A stretch of 64,000 bases of DNA from assembly GCA_020740775.1 (NCBI GenBank), contig JAHEWK010000017.1, positions 496,001-560,000 of the forward strand. Reading direction: 5' to 3'. Shown here piece by piece: positions 11,776-23,359 of the stretch (the stretch's first letter is position 1; every line of letters begins with the position of its first letter). Below the pieces are notes generated by a model that saw only the letters and a program-made list of their open reading frames with translations, was not told the origin of the DNA and searched no databases. The position numbers and the translations under genes were made by a program. The stretch comes from Ilyonectria destructans (lineage: Eukaryota > Ascomycota > Sordariomycetes > Hypocreales > Nectriaceae).

Positions 11776-12703
11776 ATGCCTGGTGATATGGCAGATATGT
11801 CGCTGATGGATTTCGACTATCCGCAAGATCAGGAATTCACCTTCAATGAGCCAACTGTGCCCGAGCCAGTTAAGCACGAGCCGGTCATCACCATGTCCAA
11901 CGGCGTCAACTATTACGTGAATGACGAATACATGTCTAATGGCTTAGCCAATGTGTCGCTGATGGATTTCGGCTACCCGGAAGATCAGGAGCTCAACCAG
12001 AATGACCTAGCTGGGCTAGTTGAGCCAGGGCCAGCTGAGCCTGAGCTGCCTAGAGTGGAGCCTATTGCGAGGTATTTTTTTTTTTTAATAAATACTAAGT
12101 TGTTCTGCGTTGTCTCTTAGCTGTCGGCTTCCCGAACGGGCGCCATTGGTTGCCCCGACACTAGAGCACTTAGCTCGTCCCACCCATGGCCACCAGTGCC
12201 TTGAGTGCGCAGAGAGCTTCTCCACCAAGACGGCCCTGGATCTGCATGGTTCGCAACTCGGCCATAGTCCATTTGCCTGCACCTGCGGTGGCCGTTTCTC
12301 CAGGTCTGATGTTCTTGCTCGACACGTCAAGTCCAAGGAAGTGGGACAGCCTCAATACCCTTGCAACTTCTGCAACAGGCATCAAGGCGAGACGGCCTTC
12401 CGCCGGCGAGACCATCTCACCCAGCACCTCGTTCAATACCACAAGCATGACCCTGCTTCAAACATCCAGGCACCACCAACAGATTTAGCTTCTGTCCCCA
12501 CCTGTCCCCACCTTGAGTGTTTCCCATCGCAGTGGTCGTTTGTCACGAATGCAGAATATTATCGACATATGAGAAGTGTTCACAAAGAGACACCCTTCGA
12601 GTGCACAGTTCCCAACTGTGATCGAGTTGGTGCAAAGGGATACTTTCGAGAGAAGGACTTGTCCAACCACTACCGTTCGAAGCACGCCGACACGCGACTT
12701 TAG
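11776..12703 (+). CDS. C2H2 zinc-finger protein with duplicated N-terminal motif
   Basis: Exons 11776-12071 and 12121-12703 (intron begins gtatttttt, ends ctcttag) give 292 residues. The second exon carries about five C2H2-like fingers: CLECAESFS...H, CTCGGRFSRSDVLARH, CNFCNRHQGETAFRRRDHLTQH, CPHLECFPS...YYRHMRSVH and CTVPNCDRVGAKGYFREKDLSNHYRSKH (split here for length: the last runs to the C-terminus). The acidic N-terminus holds two copies of a motif, SLMDFDYPQDQE and SLMDFGYPEDQE, which may be an activation or interaction segment. A nuclear DNA-binding role is likely. The start is uncertain: the first in-frame ATG is at 11776, but the repeat similarity extends five codons upstream (VDDTY versus VNDEY), so an upstream exon is possible. 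Confidence 0.75.
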
Positions 12704-12993
12704 TGGAAGGTCCAGTGGCTAGGGGTCTGGCATGCTTGGAATCGCTGCCCTGGGTTTACTTAATATGTTGAGCGCACCATGTTATCTAGGCCTATGGGGA
12801 ACACAAGATTGAGGAACCAGATTGAATTACGCTCGCACAAACTTTGAATGGTCATCATAAACAAATCCACCCATGATTCGTCGGTCGTGCTCCTGAGTCG
12901 TCGTCTTTTAGTGTCGATTTAAAAACGACTACGATTGTTCATCTACTCCCGGTAATAATGATATTAAATCATCTGAAGGTGATCCGATTACCA

Positions 12994-13087
12994 GCCCGGG
13001 TAGCTCAATTGGCCAGAGCGTGCGGCTTTTACGTCTTCCTCAAGACAAGTCACCGCAAGGCTGAGGGTTCGACCCCCTCCTCGGGCG
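12994..13087 (+). tRNA. tRNA-Lys(UUU) with a ~20-base intron
   Basis: Cloverleaf reads: acceptor GCCCGGG / CTCGGGC with discriminator G, D-arm GCTC...GAGC, anticodon stem TGCGG / CCGCA, loop CTTTTA-A with anticodon TTT, T-arm GAGGG TTCGACC CCCTC. About 20 bases (13033-13052 region) interrupt the anticodon loop one base 3' of the anticodon, the canonical position for nuclear tRNA introns. All stems pair, with one G-U in the acceptor. Confidence 0.9.
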
Positions 13088-13385
13088 GGCGCAACCCCCA
13101 AGGTTGCTTTCCTTTTGCCATTGTGGCAGAGTGTTTTGTTTTACTGTAAGGCTACCTTTACGAAGGTTGTTGGTTCGATTCTGCTGGTCAGCCACCTGGC
13201 AGGCTGACCTGCAAGCTACGACGCGCAGTCAAAAGAAGAGCAAGGACCCGAGTTGAATGAGTATATTGTGTATGGAGGAAGATATTTTATTCCCAGACGG
13301 CCTTGATCCAGCCCGTGGTGAACGTTTGCTTCATTTGCCGTCTACACCCTACGTTGGACTTCTTGTAGACGACCTTTGACGCCCT

Positions 13386-14642
13386 TTAATCGAGCAAGTC
13401 AACAATGCCCCAGTAAGCAGCCTTGGCATTATAATTGGAATCAAACAGGAGTGGGTTAGCTCCAGTGCGCCATGAATCCTAGAAATTAAACATTAGATTA
13501 TTTCTTTTTGGATCTTATTGTCCACAAGGGCGGTCTTACTTTGTCACTGATGCCCCAAACTGTGATTCCCCAGCATTTGGCAACATTCCAGCAACCCCTT
13601 ACAGCTGCAACGTAGTCATCAACAGGGGCCTGAGCGATGTCCAGTTCCGTGATGGCTATCTCGGTAACTGGGGCAGTCGCAAGTTGTTCGAGGGCACCTT
13701 GAATGCTACTGCCACCTCCGCCACTGATATGGGCCTGGGTGCCTGAATATAAGTTAGCCAACTGACCAGTACATGCGAGGCAGCAAAAAGGCAATATGCA
13801 TGCGGAACTGCTTTAATCTTGGCGTAGAAACTCACCAATGCCATCAATAGGAACCCCTTGAGAGATCCACTTATCAACGTAGTAGCGCATCAAGTTGACC
13901 TTGCTGGATCCCGCCTTGTCGAGGTTGTAGTCGTTGATATAGAGTCGGGCATAGGGATCGGCTTCTCGGGCGGCTTTAAAGGCAATGGAAACAAATTCTT
14001 CTCCAAGCAAGTTGGAAAAAACCGAGCTTCTCAGAGTGCCATCCTCGTTGAAGATTTCATTCACGACATCCTAGTGGGACAGTGAGTCATGAGCCGTAAA
14101 AGACAACTGGCCAAGGAATAGGATTCACGAACCCAAGCCCTGATTTTACCACTATAACGTCCAACAGCAGCCTTCACATGAGTTCGAATGACCTGACGAA
14201 GGGTTTCCGCGTTGTTGATGTTTTTCACCCACTGCGGCAGCTGCGAATGCCAGACAAGAGTGTGACCTCGGATTGACTTGCCGTTCTGTTGAGCCCAGTT
14301 GACAAGATAGTCCGCATTGTCCCAATTGAACTGACCCTGGCTAGGCTGCAGGGCATCCCATTTCATGCTGTTTTCGGGCGTCACCTGGCCAAAGTTGGCC
14401 TGGAGGATTGCTGCATTCTTGCCTGTCTGGAGGAGACCGCGGTCTGTAGCAGACCCAATATAGACCTTGCCTTTGTTCTTGAAAAGCTGGTCAATGCTTA
14501 CGGAGGCTTGACGCTCATCCAAGGTAGCCATTCGCTCGGTGACATTCTCGCGGCGAACGGCAAGCTCAGAGTCTAGCTGGATGAAGGCTGCTGGCAGAGC
14601 TGCTGCAAGGGGCGTCAACAAAAGAACAAGACTGGCTTTCAT
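13386..14642 (-). CDS. GH10 endo-1,4-beta-xylanase, secreted
   Basis: Four exons (14642-14133, 14070-13836, 13742-13540, 13478-13386) give 346 residues. Signal peptide [19 protein letters not shown], then a propeptide-like segment and the GH10 TIM barrel: [13 protein letters not shown] motif ([15 protein letters not shown]), [14 protein letters not shown], acid/base Glu in WDVVNEIF (created by splicing TGG|GATGTC), [21 protein letters not shown] (also created by splicing) and nucleophile Glu in [10 protein letters not shown], then [12 protein letters not shown]. It cleaves internal xylan bonds outside the cell. There is no cellulose-binding module; the protein stops at GIVDLLD. Upstream, ggctagg at 14830-14836 fits the loose XlnR consensus GGCTRR and gcgggg (reverse strand, 15040-15045) fits CreA; both are weak evidence. 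Confidence 0.95.
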
Positions 14643-15948
14643 ATTGTCTCTTTTGCTTAGGTCTGATGGATGACAAGTGATGGTAATAGTTCTTAACGAG
14701 AAACTCGAGCCTGATTAAGATGAAATAATTTGGGATTAGACGTCCCTTTTATTACTTTTGCACCTCACGTCCATTGCCTTCTAGGCGTTCAACCTAGGAA
14801 CAAATCCGCAGCATAACTCAAACTAATTTGGCTAGGATCCCGGCTGCAACCAACTTCGGAGTATCGGGACATTAAACCGAACTATCGCGCAATTTCTAAC
14901 TCATGAGATCATCTCCATCTCTGCCCATTCTGATTTGTCTCGGTCGAATGGCTCCTCTAGTGGGCAAGTGGTGCTTAGAGCTGATGATATTGCGACGACG
15001 GTGCCAAAATGAAATCACAGCCATAACTTCTCACATTTTCCCCGCCATGGATTTAACCGTGTGAATATTAGCCGTCTTGGCGCGCGCAGCAACTCCCTCC
15101 CTCTAGGTGTGGTTTCATAATGCTTGGTTCAAGGTTGTGCCGTCCATAAGCGAATTAAGCTCAATTAGTGACGGACCTCTCCTTCCGGAGTAGGATTCAT
15201 TAACAGTTAGCTCTTTGTCTTGTAAACCCTTTACCCGAGCGAAGGTAGAACTATTATGACCCTGCTCTGGAAGCATATCATGCTGTTGTGGTAGTAGATT
15301 ATTCTACTTACAGCACGAATATGACGGGCCGTTGTTCCGTGATCCTTGATCAGGAATACCCATCTCCGAGAACCGTGACCCGGAAACGGAAATTACTAAA
15401 TTTACCACGGATTATTGTCCTTTTGTAAACACCTATAGCGGAGCGGGATACTAGGACTAGCCGTGCCAATAGAACCTCGATTTTGTACCTCAGATCCAGC
15501 ACCGCATGAGACGACATCTCAGACGGTCCTGCACACAAAGTTCGTACCGCATGTCAAAGTCGATTGCGGAGGTACAGTTTCACAGCCATTAGATTGTGTT
15601 TTACCATTCAAATTTCAAGCTCTTCAAACCTCCACAATGAAGTTGACATGTTCGTTCATCAAATAGCCATGCTAACCGAGCTGGCTTCGAGCTTACTAGT
15701 CCCGCACCAGCATGACATCCATGAACGACAGTCCAATATGGGTTATACGGATTACTTCTATGTCCAAGTCCGTCCTCGTTATTGGTTTATCCCTCATGCC
15801 CGCATCATCTAATTTCTAAACTTTGATTTGTTGGCGAGGGAGCAAATGGTGAACAGGTCTACTTGACGTGAGCAAGAACAATAACCCAGAATCATGACTC
15901 AGGTGAACGGAGGTAATCATGAATTAATCTCTAACGTTTGAACCAAAG
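14643..15948. other. Intergenic region, xylanase promoter side
   Basis: Presumed promoter of the xylanase gene in the first part. No gene recognised. Confidence 0.45.
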
Positions 15949-16810
15949 GAGCCCGCGATCCTAGCATCGTTCGTGGACGAGATAGCAAGACTGTCTGGGT
16001 TATCGCAACGGTCCGTGTCGCCAAATTTCAAGATATACTGCGACTAATATTTAAATGAATAGGATCGTCATGTGTATGCCAACGGTGGCGTATGCTACAC
16101 CGTGAACGGATCCACGCCCATTGTCGTATGGAAATCGAATGACAACATAGCTATGTGGTCTAGCGGTGTCTGCAGCAGATCTCACCCTCGAATCCTGGTA
16201 TGACTTGGGCGTCAGATGCCATATGGGATCCTGCAGCCGGGAAGTTTATGATGACTTGGACCTGTAACCCCAATAATGGTGGTTGGCACATCGTGCGGTC
16301 TTACACAAAGGATTTCCGCACCTTCACAACTGCTGAAAAGATTCTCTCTGATACTGGCATGGATGTTACCATTTGGCGCAACGTATCGACGGGAGCATAC
16401 TACCACAGGGCAAAGAATGGCCCCAACGAACTTATCGAGCAAACGAAGGCCTCAAGCCTCTACACAAACAGCTGGATGGTGGTCAAAAACCAACTTGCAT
16501 CTGGCACTCTTCCGAAAGGCGAAGGTCCATTGCTGTTCCCAGATAACATTTACTCCGTCATTGTAAGTTGACGTCTTTCCGTTTGTCAAGGCTAAACTGC
16601 TTACAAGATACATAGTAGCATCTTTGGGTCAACGACTATACCATTGGTCGAGAATACGCCCCCTTCGATACCGTCAACGTTGCGGCCGTCGCTTGGGAGC
16701 CTGCTCCATCTTGGCACAGCATGCCCAAGAACGCTCGGAACGGCTACGTGATCGGAATACGAGTTGCAATTGTTTCCAAATCCTTGACAATACTGAAATG
16801 AGTACATAGC
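15949..16810 (+). pseudogene. Broken GH43-like glycoside hydrolase
   Basis: Pieces of a five-bladed beta-propeller glycosidase are readable in order but not in one frame. From about 15950, ARDPSIVRGRDSK (the GH43-type blade-1 aspartate), a plausible intron ending aatag near 16062, then VYANGG...TPIVVWKSNDNIAMW; a stop and frame shift near 16190-16200; then GMTWASDAIWDPAAGKFMMTW, TAEKILSDTGMDVTIW and GEGPLLFPDNIYSV to 16563; then an intron and LWVNDYTIGREYAPFDTVNVAAVAWEPAPSW to about 16800. No signal peptide or 5' exon is visible and the frame is interrupted, so I call a pseudogene; a mis-assembled or intron-rich gene is less likely. It lies head to head with the GH10 xylanase gene. Confidence 0.6.
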
Positions 16811-19153
16811 ACAGCCGCGGAGAGTGCGACTGTTGTGAAATACCGGTGACATCTACCGTCGTGTATGGCTTAATCAAGGTCAGCAATGCACGGAGATTGG
16901 GTACTCCGCCGGTTCTCGTGAGGAGAGACCCTCCAAACTCGCGTCAAGTCCGACCTCATGACCACTGCCACTCTGGCCGCTCGTTTTAAGGCTATTTTAA
17001 GTCCTTTGGATAATTCTTCCGGGCTTGCGATGCGATTCGTAACTTTGAGATGAGTTTCCAAAATCTCAGAGACGGTGATGATAAGCACGCGGCGATTACT
17101 TCACCCTGCAGGCTCATGTTTCGCGACGTCTATTTACAAGTAGGGTTTTGAGATATCGTGTTCGCGAGCAAACCCATCTGTTTCATAGAATCTCGAAAGT
17201 TTCTCTAGTGTCTTGTGACGTCGCTGTTTCACGACATCCTCTGAACGGAGAGCAGCTGTTCTCGCCAGCTCCTTGTCGGATTCGAGAGTTTTGCGATTGG
17301 CGAAATATGATGTTAGCCGTCAGAGAAATTAAGCTTGAAGTGTATACACACAGCGCTATTCTATTATTCGGTCAGTTGATTCAAGTATGACATGACGCAC
17401 CCGATCAAGAGTGTGGCCATCGGCATGACTGGGGCGAACACCCTCATATACTCCCCAGATTCATTCACGTGTGTCTCCTACCTTTACCGTACTCGTGCAT
17501 ATAAAATGAATTTTCTTATATCCACTTTGGTCTGGGAGCCATATTCGCTTCGGCTTTCCTCTTCTAGCTTCCATTCATCCATCCTATACAGGTACCAGAA
17601 TCAGAGACGGCCTGGCTGTCATCAAGTTCGCCGTTAGTGTTAGTGTCTAAGTAAACTTTTTCTTAGTCTTCACTGTGCTAGCGGCCGTATGCCTACTCCC
17701 CTTGATCATCGTAGCTGTCACGGTGAACCTCCTCTTGGGATTCATCCTCCATTTCATCAAGATCTACCTGGTTACCTGCATCCTAGCCGGCATCTCGTTG
17801 GTGGTTGGCGGAGGTGACCGATGGTTTATCTAGACCCCAGCTCAACGACGAGTATTATCTACGGCTTAGCAGTGTCTGTTGCTATTGTAACTAGTTGTCG
17901 ATCGCGACCGGCTTTTCAGTCGCCACGCTCACCAGGAGGACGAAGCATTTCAGAGCTCGAGCACCCGATAGGAAGTAAAATAGTCAGACAGGGCAAGCCT
18001 GCCCGTCTAGTAACTGGCTTATGGGGTTCAGGGAGCGACCTCTACTGATTCTGTCCTCTTAATACTCGAAGGCCTTTAGTCTTCTAACATGCCTTATTCT
18101 CGGTGAGATGGCGGGGTAATGCCGCTTGAGCTAGGTTGTGTAGCTGCAGCTAAGCCGGTTCCCGGGCGATCTCGACACCAACGGAGCGGAGTCTCGGCGT
18201 CATCCGAAGTGTCCGGTTTGGCTCCTAACAGAGGAAGTCTAGGGCAGTGTGGAAGGCGCATAGAGCACTTTGTTCGAGAAAATGGATCCCAAACTACGGG
18301 GAAAAGCCATTGTGGGTGATGCCGGGGCAATGCAAAAGATATTTGCGGGTGTGCCTGTTACTGGAAACATTATGCTGATCGCTGCGTCATGTCTGAAATG
18401 GGGGAAACTCTTTATAAACGTCGCATCTGTTGGTGGTCAGAACGAACACGTTGGGGAAGCTCAATTATTAGTGATATATACCGCGAGGTAGCTATCGGCT
18501 AAGAAATTCCCTCCCCTTTGGAATATGAATTCGACAATAAGGACCTTTCATCCACGCAAAGTATCGCAACATGGGTCCAGAGGCACTAAGAATTCCCCCA
18601 CAAACTCGGCGCTTCGGCATGCCGGGTCAACCCCGCGTTGAGCTGTCCCCTCTAGTACCGGGTTGGTTCCGATACGTTGACTAGATGCCTCGGCAGGATT
18701 GTGAGTTAGCCTCATGTACCAAGGCTAGTGTGCGAGTCGCACTCAGCTGACAATATGCCCTCTCCGTGAGGGGTATCAGACCTCTCCCCCGTAGTTTAAG
18801 CTCATTCGTGCTATGGGGTGGGCTTAATCTGACGTTATTCCTTTTACGGTATGCCGTTCATTTTCGGTATGCGCTTCCTTTTACGCGTGCGACTCCATTT
18901 TCAGGCTTCGCGGCACCATCCCGATATGCGGAATTGGTGGTTGTGGATACCACCTCGGTTTGTTTTCCTTTCCTTTCCTAGATATCTCTACATGTGAGTG
19001 TTGATGTTTTAATGGTGCATGCGATTTAAACATGAGCTGCCCCAATACCTTTGGACTATAGCTCAATTCCGTCACTTTAAACTTTAGTGCAGTAGTTCCT
19101 ACTCGCTTTCTAGCGACACTCAGTATCAACCGTGTCAGTCTGGCAACATAAGT
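16811..19153. other. Gene-poor region; one hydrophobic reading frame near 17.65-17.83 kb
   Basis: No convincing gene. Between about 17670 and 17833 (plus strand) about 55 codons stay open and code a strongly hydrophobic stretch (VLAAVCLLPLIIVAVTV, LGFILHFIKIYLVTCILAG) with two predicted membrane spans, ending at TAG in 17831-17833; no credible start or upstream exon. At 18268-18491 an open frame of about 73 codons (MDPKLRGKAIVGDAG...) shows no family match I know. Either could be a relic. Confidence 0.3.
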
Positions 19154-21661
19154 ATGACGGACATCACACCGTCTCTAACACGCCCTACCCCATGCGGGCT
19201 ACCACCGCTATCTGGCCCACTACCTCTTACAGATGACCAATGGCATGTCTTGATGTCTGTAATGGACACTGCGCTGCCATCCGTGCAGCGAAATGTATCA
19301 GACAAACTCGATGTGGTTCATCTCACCGACATCGAATACGATGGAGCCATTGGTCATCTCCGCCAAACCACTGCTCTTGATCTTTCAAACACTACAGATT
19401 TTGATAGTTATCTTGCTGAGAGACCGTCAGAATTACCGTTGTTTCAAGATGTATTGAAGAGAGTAATTGCTGGGTTTCCTGAGGATAAGCTGGCTTCTAT
19501 CCGCATGATATTGTCAATGATGAAGTATGTCGCATCTGCCAATCCAGCTCCCTAACAAAATAAGCTAAACAATGTTTACTGTAGCAACCGAGTCACTACA
19601 TTTCCTCTGACTGGGTATTTTACTCCTTTCCCAGACCTTTCCATCCACGATAGAACTTTGGTACTCCATTCTTGGAGAACTAGTTCACTGCCGTCTCTTC
19701 GTCTACTTTTCAAGCAATTCACAGTCATCGCCAGGCATATTTATGTCCGCACCAGCTCACTATTGAGTAACGTTTCCGGCTTTCCGTCGATCCCACAAGA
19801 ATGGTCACCGAGCCGCACCTATCCCTTCGAATTCATGCAATTCCATGGTTCTGACTCCCCCATCCAGCTGAACACAGACGTCATTGTGGTTGGTTCAGGT
19901 TGCGGCGCCGGCGTCGTGGCCAGGAGCGTTGCCAACGCGGGTCATAAAGTGATTGTTGTCGACAAGGGATTTCATTTTCCCGCGTCTTCTATGCCTCTCA
20001 GTCAAGAGGAGGCATTCTTTCATTTATTCGAACAGGGAGGCTTGATCGCGTCTGAGGATGGGTCTACCACTGTCATGGCCGGATCTTGCTTTGGTGGAGG
20101 CGGAACAGTGAACTGGAGCGCATCTCTACAGACCCAAAGCATGGTGCGTGATGAGTGGGCTGGAAAACTAGGCCTCAAGTTCTTCAACTCAGCCGAGTTC
20201 CAGGCTTGTCTTGACCGCGTGTCAGACCACATGGGGGTCAGCGATAAGTTTATTCGACAAAACCATGGGAATTCCCTCCTGTTGAATGGCGGACGGAAAC
20301 TGGGCTTCAGCGCAAAGGCCGTACCGCAAAATACTGGTGGCTGCGAACATGCCGATGGTCACTGCGGGTTAGGTTGCTGGAAAGGGGAGAAGCAAGGGCC
20401 AGTAAACGGGTGGTTTCCAGACGCGGCAAAGTGTGGAGCAAAGTTCATTGAAGGATTCAAGGTTGAGAAGGTATTGTTCAGCAATAAAAAAGGTAAGCGG
20501 GTTGCTGATGGCGTTGTGGGAACGTGGACATCGAGAAACACGGATGGTACAGTTGGAGGCCCGGCCAACGGGAGGGTTTCTCAAAGAGTAGTCATCAAGG
20601 CGAAAAAGGTGGTCATCTCTGCAGGAAGTCTGTGGAGTCCAGTTATTTTACAAAAGAGCGGGTTGAAGGTAAGTTTAAGATCTATCTGCTTACAGGTGAA
20701 TGAAATGCTAATGAAACTAGAATAAGCAAATCGGTCGCAACCTACGTCTTCACCCGACGACATTTGTGTCCGGGTTCTTTAAAGAGGACGTTCGCCCTTG
20801 GGAAGGTACGAGTCTTTTTAACACGAATGCTCCTGTGAATTATGTGCACTGACATCTATTAGGTGGTATCCTCACATCTGTCATATCTAGTTTTGAAGAC
20901 CTTGATGGCAAAGGGCATGGTGTCAAACTAGAGCGTGCCTCAATGGTGGTGAGTTAGCTTCCAATTTACCCAACGGCAGCTTTTGACCATCTCTATAGCC
21001 TTCCGTTTGTTCCATTTTCCTCAATTGGACATCAGGGTTTGATTTCAAGATGCTCCTGTCCAAATACCGCCACATGGAGTCGCTCATTGCCATTGTTCGG
21101 GATAGGGACAGTGGATGCGTCTCCACAGATCCTGTAAGTGGTGGTCCTCGAATCACATACACTCCTTCAGCCTTCGATCGCCACCATAACATGGTGGGAA
21201 TGGTTGCCTTGGCCAAAGTCCTCTATATTCAAGGCGCAGTTGAGATCCATCCTAGCCTACCTGGCCTTCGACCATTTATCCGCTCCGAAGCAGATCTTTC
21301 CACGGCCTCAAAGGTGGCCGATCCTTCTGAAGCTCTTGTCCCAGAAGCGGGGATTACAAATGAGACATTCCAGGCCTGGCTGAAAGAAATGGAGTTGCAC
21401 GGTAATAAGGTTCCGGACACGCCCTTTGGATCAGCGCATCAAATGAGTTCGTGCCGGATGAGTTCCATTGAACGAGATGGCGTCGTCGATGAACGTGGAA
21501 AAGTCTGGGGCTGCGAGGGATTGTACGTTGCGGACGCAAGTGTCCTGCCTAGTGCAAGTGGCGTCAATCCTATGGTCACAATCATGGCAATCTGTGACTG
21601 GATAAGTTCAGGGGTTGTACGGGAACTGGGTACGGAAGGAACAGAAGTTGCGAAGATGTAA
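19154..21661 (+). CDS. Long-chain fatty alcohol oxidase (GMC-type flavoprotein)
   Basis: Five exons (19154-19524, 19585-20668, 20721-20805, 20863-20948, 20999-21661), all joins in frame. N-terminal family-specific domain (PLTDDQW, MILSMMN|NRVTTFPLTGYFTPF), then the FAD Rossmann motif DVIVVGSGCGAGVVA, the mitosome-like VVDKGFHF and the GMC signature GGGGTVNWSASLQTQ. A Cys-rich insert (GGCEHADGHCGLGCW) is characteristic of fatty alcohol oxidases. The C-terminal part holds the catalytic region HQMSSCRMS, GLYVADASVLPSASGVNPMVTIMAI. The enzyme oxidises long-chain alcohols to aldehydes with O2, giving H2O2, in the omega-oxidation/alkane route; such enzymes are usually on peroxisomal or microsomal membranes. 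The C-terminus (VAKM) is not a PTS1. Gene order gives no pathway partner. Confidence 0.93.
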
Positions 21662-23359
21662 ATCAATAATTTTCTCTCTCGGAATTGGCGTGCGTCGACG
21701 ATATCCCTGCTTCGCACTGGCGACCACCAGTTTTACAAGATGAAATATGAGGCTCGCTTCGCTGTCCTTGAATGCCGTTTGTGCACACTATCGCCAGTGG
21801 CGATGGTTACAATCCCAGACTAAGCACTAACTAGCCGTTGCTATGGCTCTCTAGACGGTAGTAAAGAATGGACAAATTCCCTCTGCCAAAGAGTAGCCTT
21901 TTGAAGATACTGGAGAGGGCAAATGGGATCCAAGCAAGCCTCGTGGGGGAAAGAGACCGGTTTGGCATGGAGAAGACATAAATCTGGAACCCGGCTTCGC
22001 ATTAATTCGTAAATATGATGTGTCGCTTCTGACACAAACATGGATGCATACATGGCTCATAAGTCTGCCTGTTTGAATCAGACAACTCGCAAAGCTTTCA
22101 GGTCATGGCTGCTACTGGCGAGGCGAGACTAATCCGACAGTCCTCCTAACCCGACGCCACGACGCATTTATGTGCTAAAAGAGCACGACGAGCAGGGGTA
22201 AATCTCCATTTAAAATCCACCCAGAAGGACCCCAGCGAATCATTCCTATCCGCGGCTATGATTCAATTTCTTCCCGGGCTTCATTTTGAGCTGTCCGCGG
22301 GGTCCGGATTGCCGGGCGCGGGATGACGCCGACGCCATCCGAACGGACCCAACTATGTACGCCACTTGAGATGTTGAGATACTCATATGTGGACAATTTG
22401 CAAAGCTGGGGACAATGCAAAGTCGCAGAAATAAGTAAGGGGAGGCTCTGAGACTCGGCCATGTCTCGAGACTCTACAGAGTAGTTGTAGTGAATGACCT
22501 TTATCCACATTCGGGCTGATCTGGTTGGGCTTCAAGAGCTCCCGGTCCCTCGCGATATGTTCGCAGCTGAAAAAGGCCTCTCCTGTGGGTGGTCAGACTT
22601 TAGCGGTGCTGGTTGTCTGTTCATGCTTGTTCGTGTGAGAGGATCATCACATGCAAAATCTTCATTACCCCGGGAAACTGGGATGTATTCCAGCTCGCTA
22701 CTGGAGATCTTCAACGTCCCAACCCTGCTTAGGTCCTGATCCCGTCGTACCTCATTACCCGTCCCATTTTCGCTCCCTCCCCTTGCATACTGGTGCCTGC
22801 TGTAGGGATTCCCCGCATTCTTTATCCTAGTGTAGAAGCTTTTTTTGCTTCCTCAATAACTAGGCCGATTCTCGAGTGGACTTCGACCTCATGGCTCGCA
22901 TCCAAGCGGCCAAGCACTACTGAACTTCCCCGTCGATATGTCGCAAGCGGTTTCCTCAGGAGTTCACTATTACTCTCTACCCTGCGTATAGGGGTCACTT
23001 GAATCAACTTCCTCGGCACGCCAAGATTTGGCCGAGGACTTAATTGGCTACCCCCTGACCGATTATGCCTCGGCTGGAGATTTGGTTCCGTTGAAGAGGT
23101 GTGGGTGGCCGAGCCTAACAGTGTGGCTTATGCAGGTGCTCGAACTTAGCCATTGTGTTACAAATTCCACCCCGTACAGATTGGTAATACCGAATCAAAT
23201 GCGTAGCCATAAATCCCAATGTCGTTACTGTTCAGCCCTGATGCTCAAGAATTGGCATCCAAGTTCCTCCCCGATAATGCATGTCGACATCGAAGATACA
23301 CGCCTCCATTTATTTTCGTCTCTCCTTTTGAAGGATCTTCGCTGAAGAGCCACGTCAAA
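21662..23359. other. Intergenic region, no gene seen
   Basis: About 1.7 kb between two plus-strand genes. Short open frames on both strands lack motifs. The last part is presumably the promoter of the CFEM gene. Confidence 0.45.

Noticed and set aside
14830..15045. XlnR-like (ggctagg) and CreA-like (gcgggg) sites upstream of the xylanase
   Set aside because: Consensus motifs are short and degenerate; one copy each is expected by chance.
18268..18491. Open frame beginning MDPKLRGKAIVGDAG
   Set aside because: No recognised family, no splice context; not enough for a gene call.
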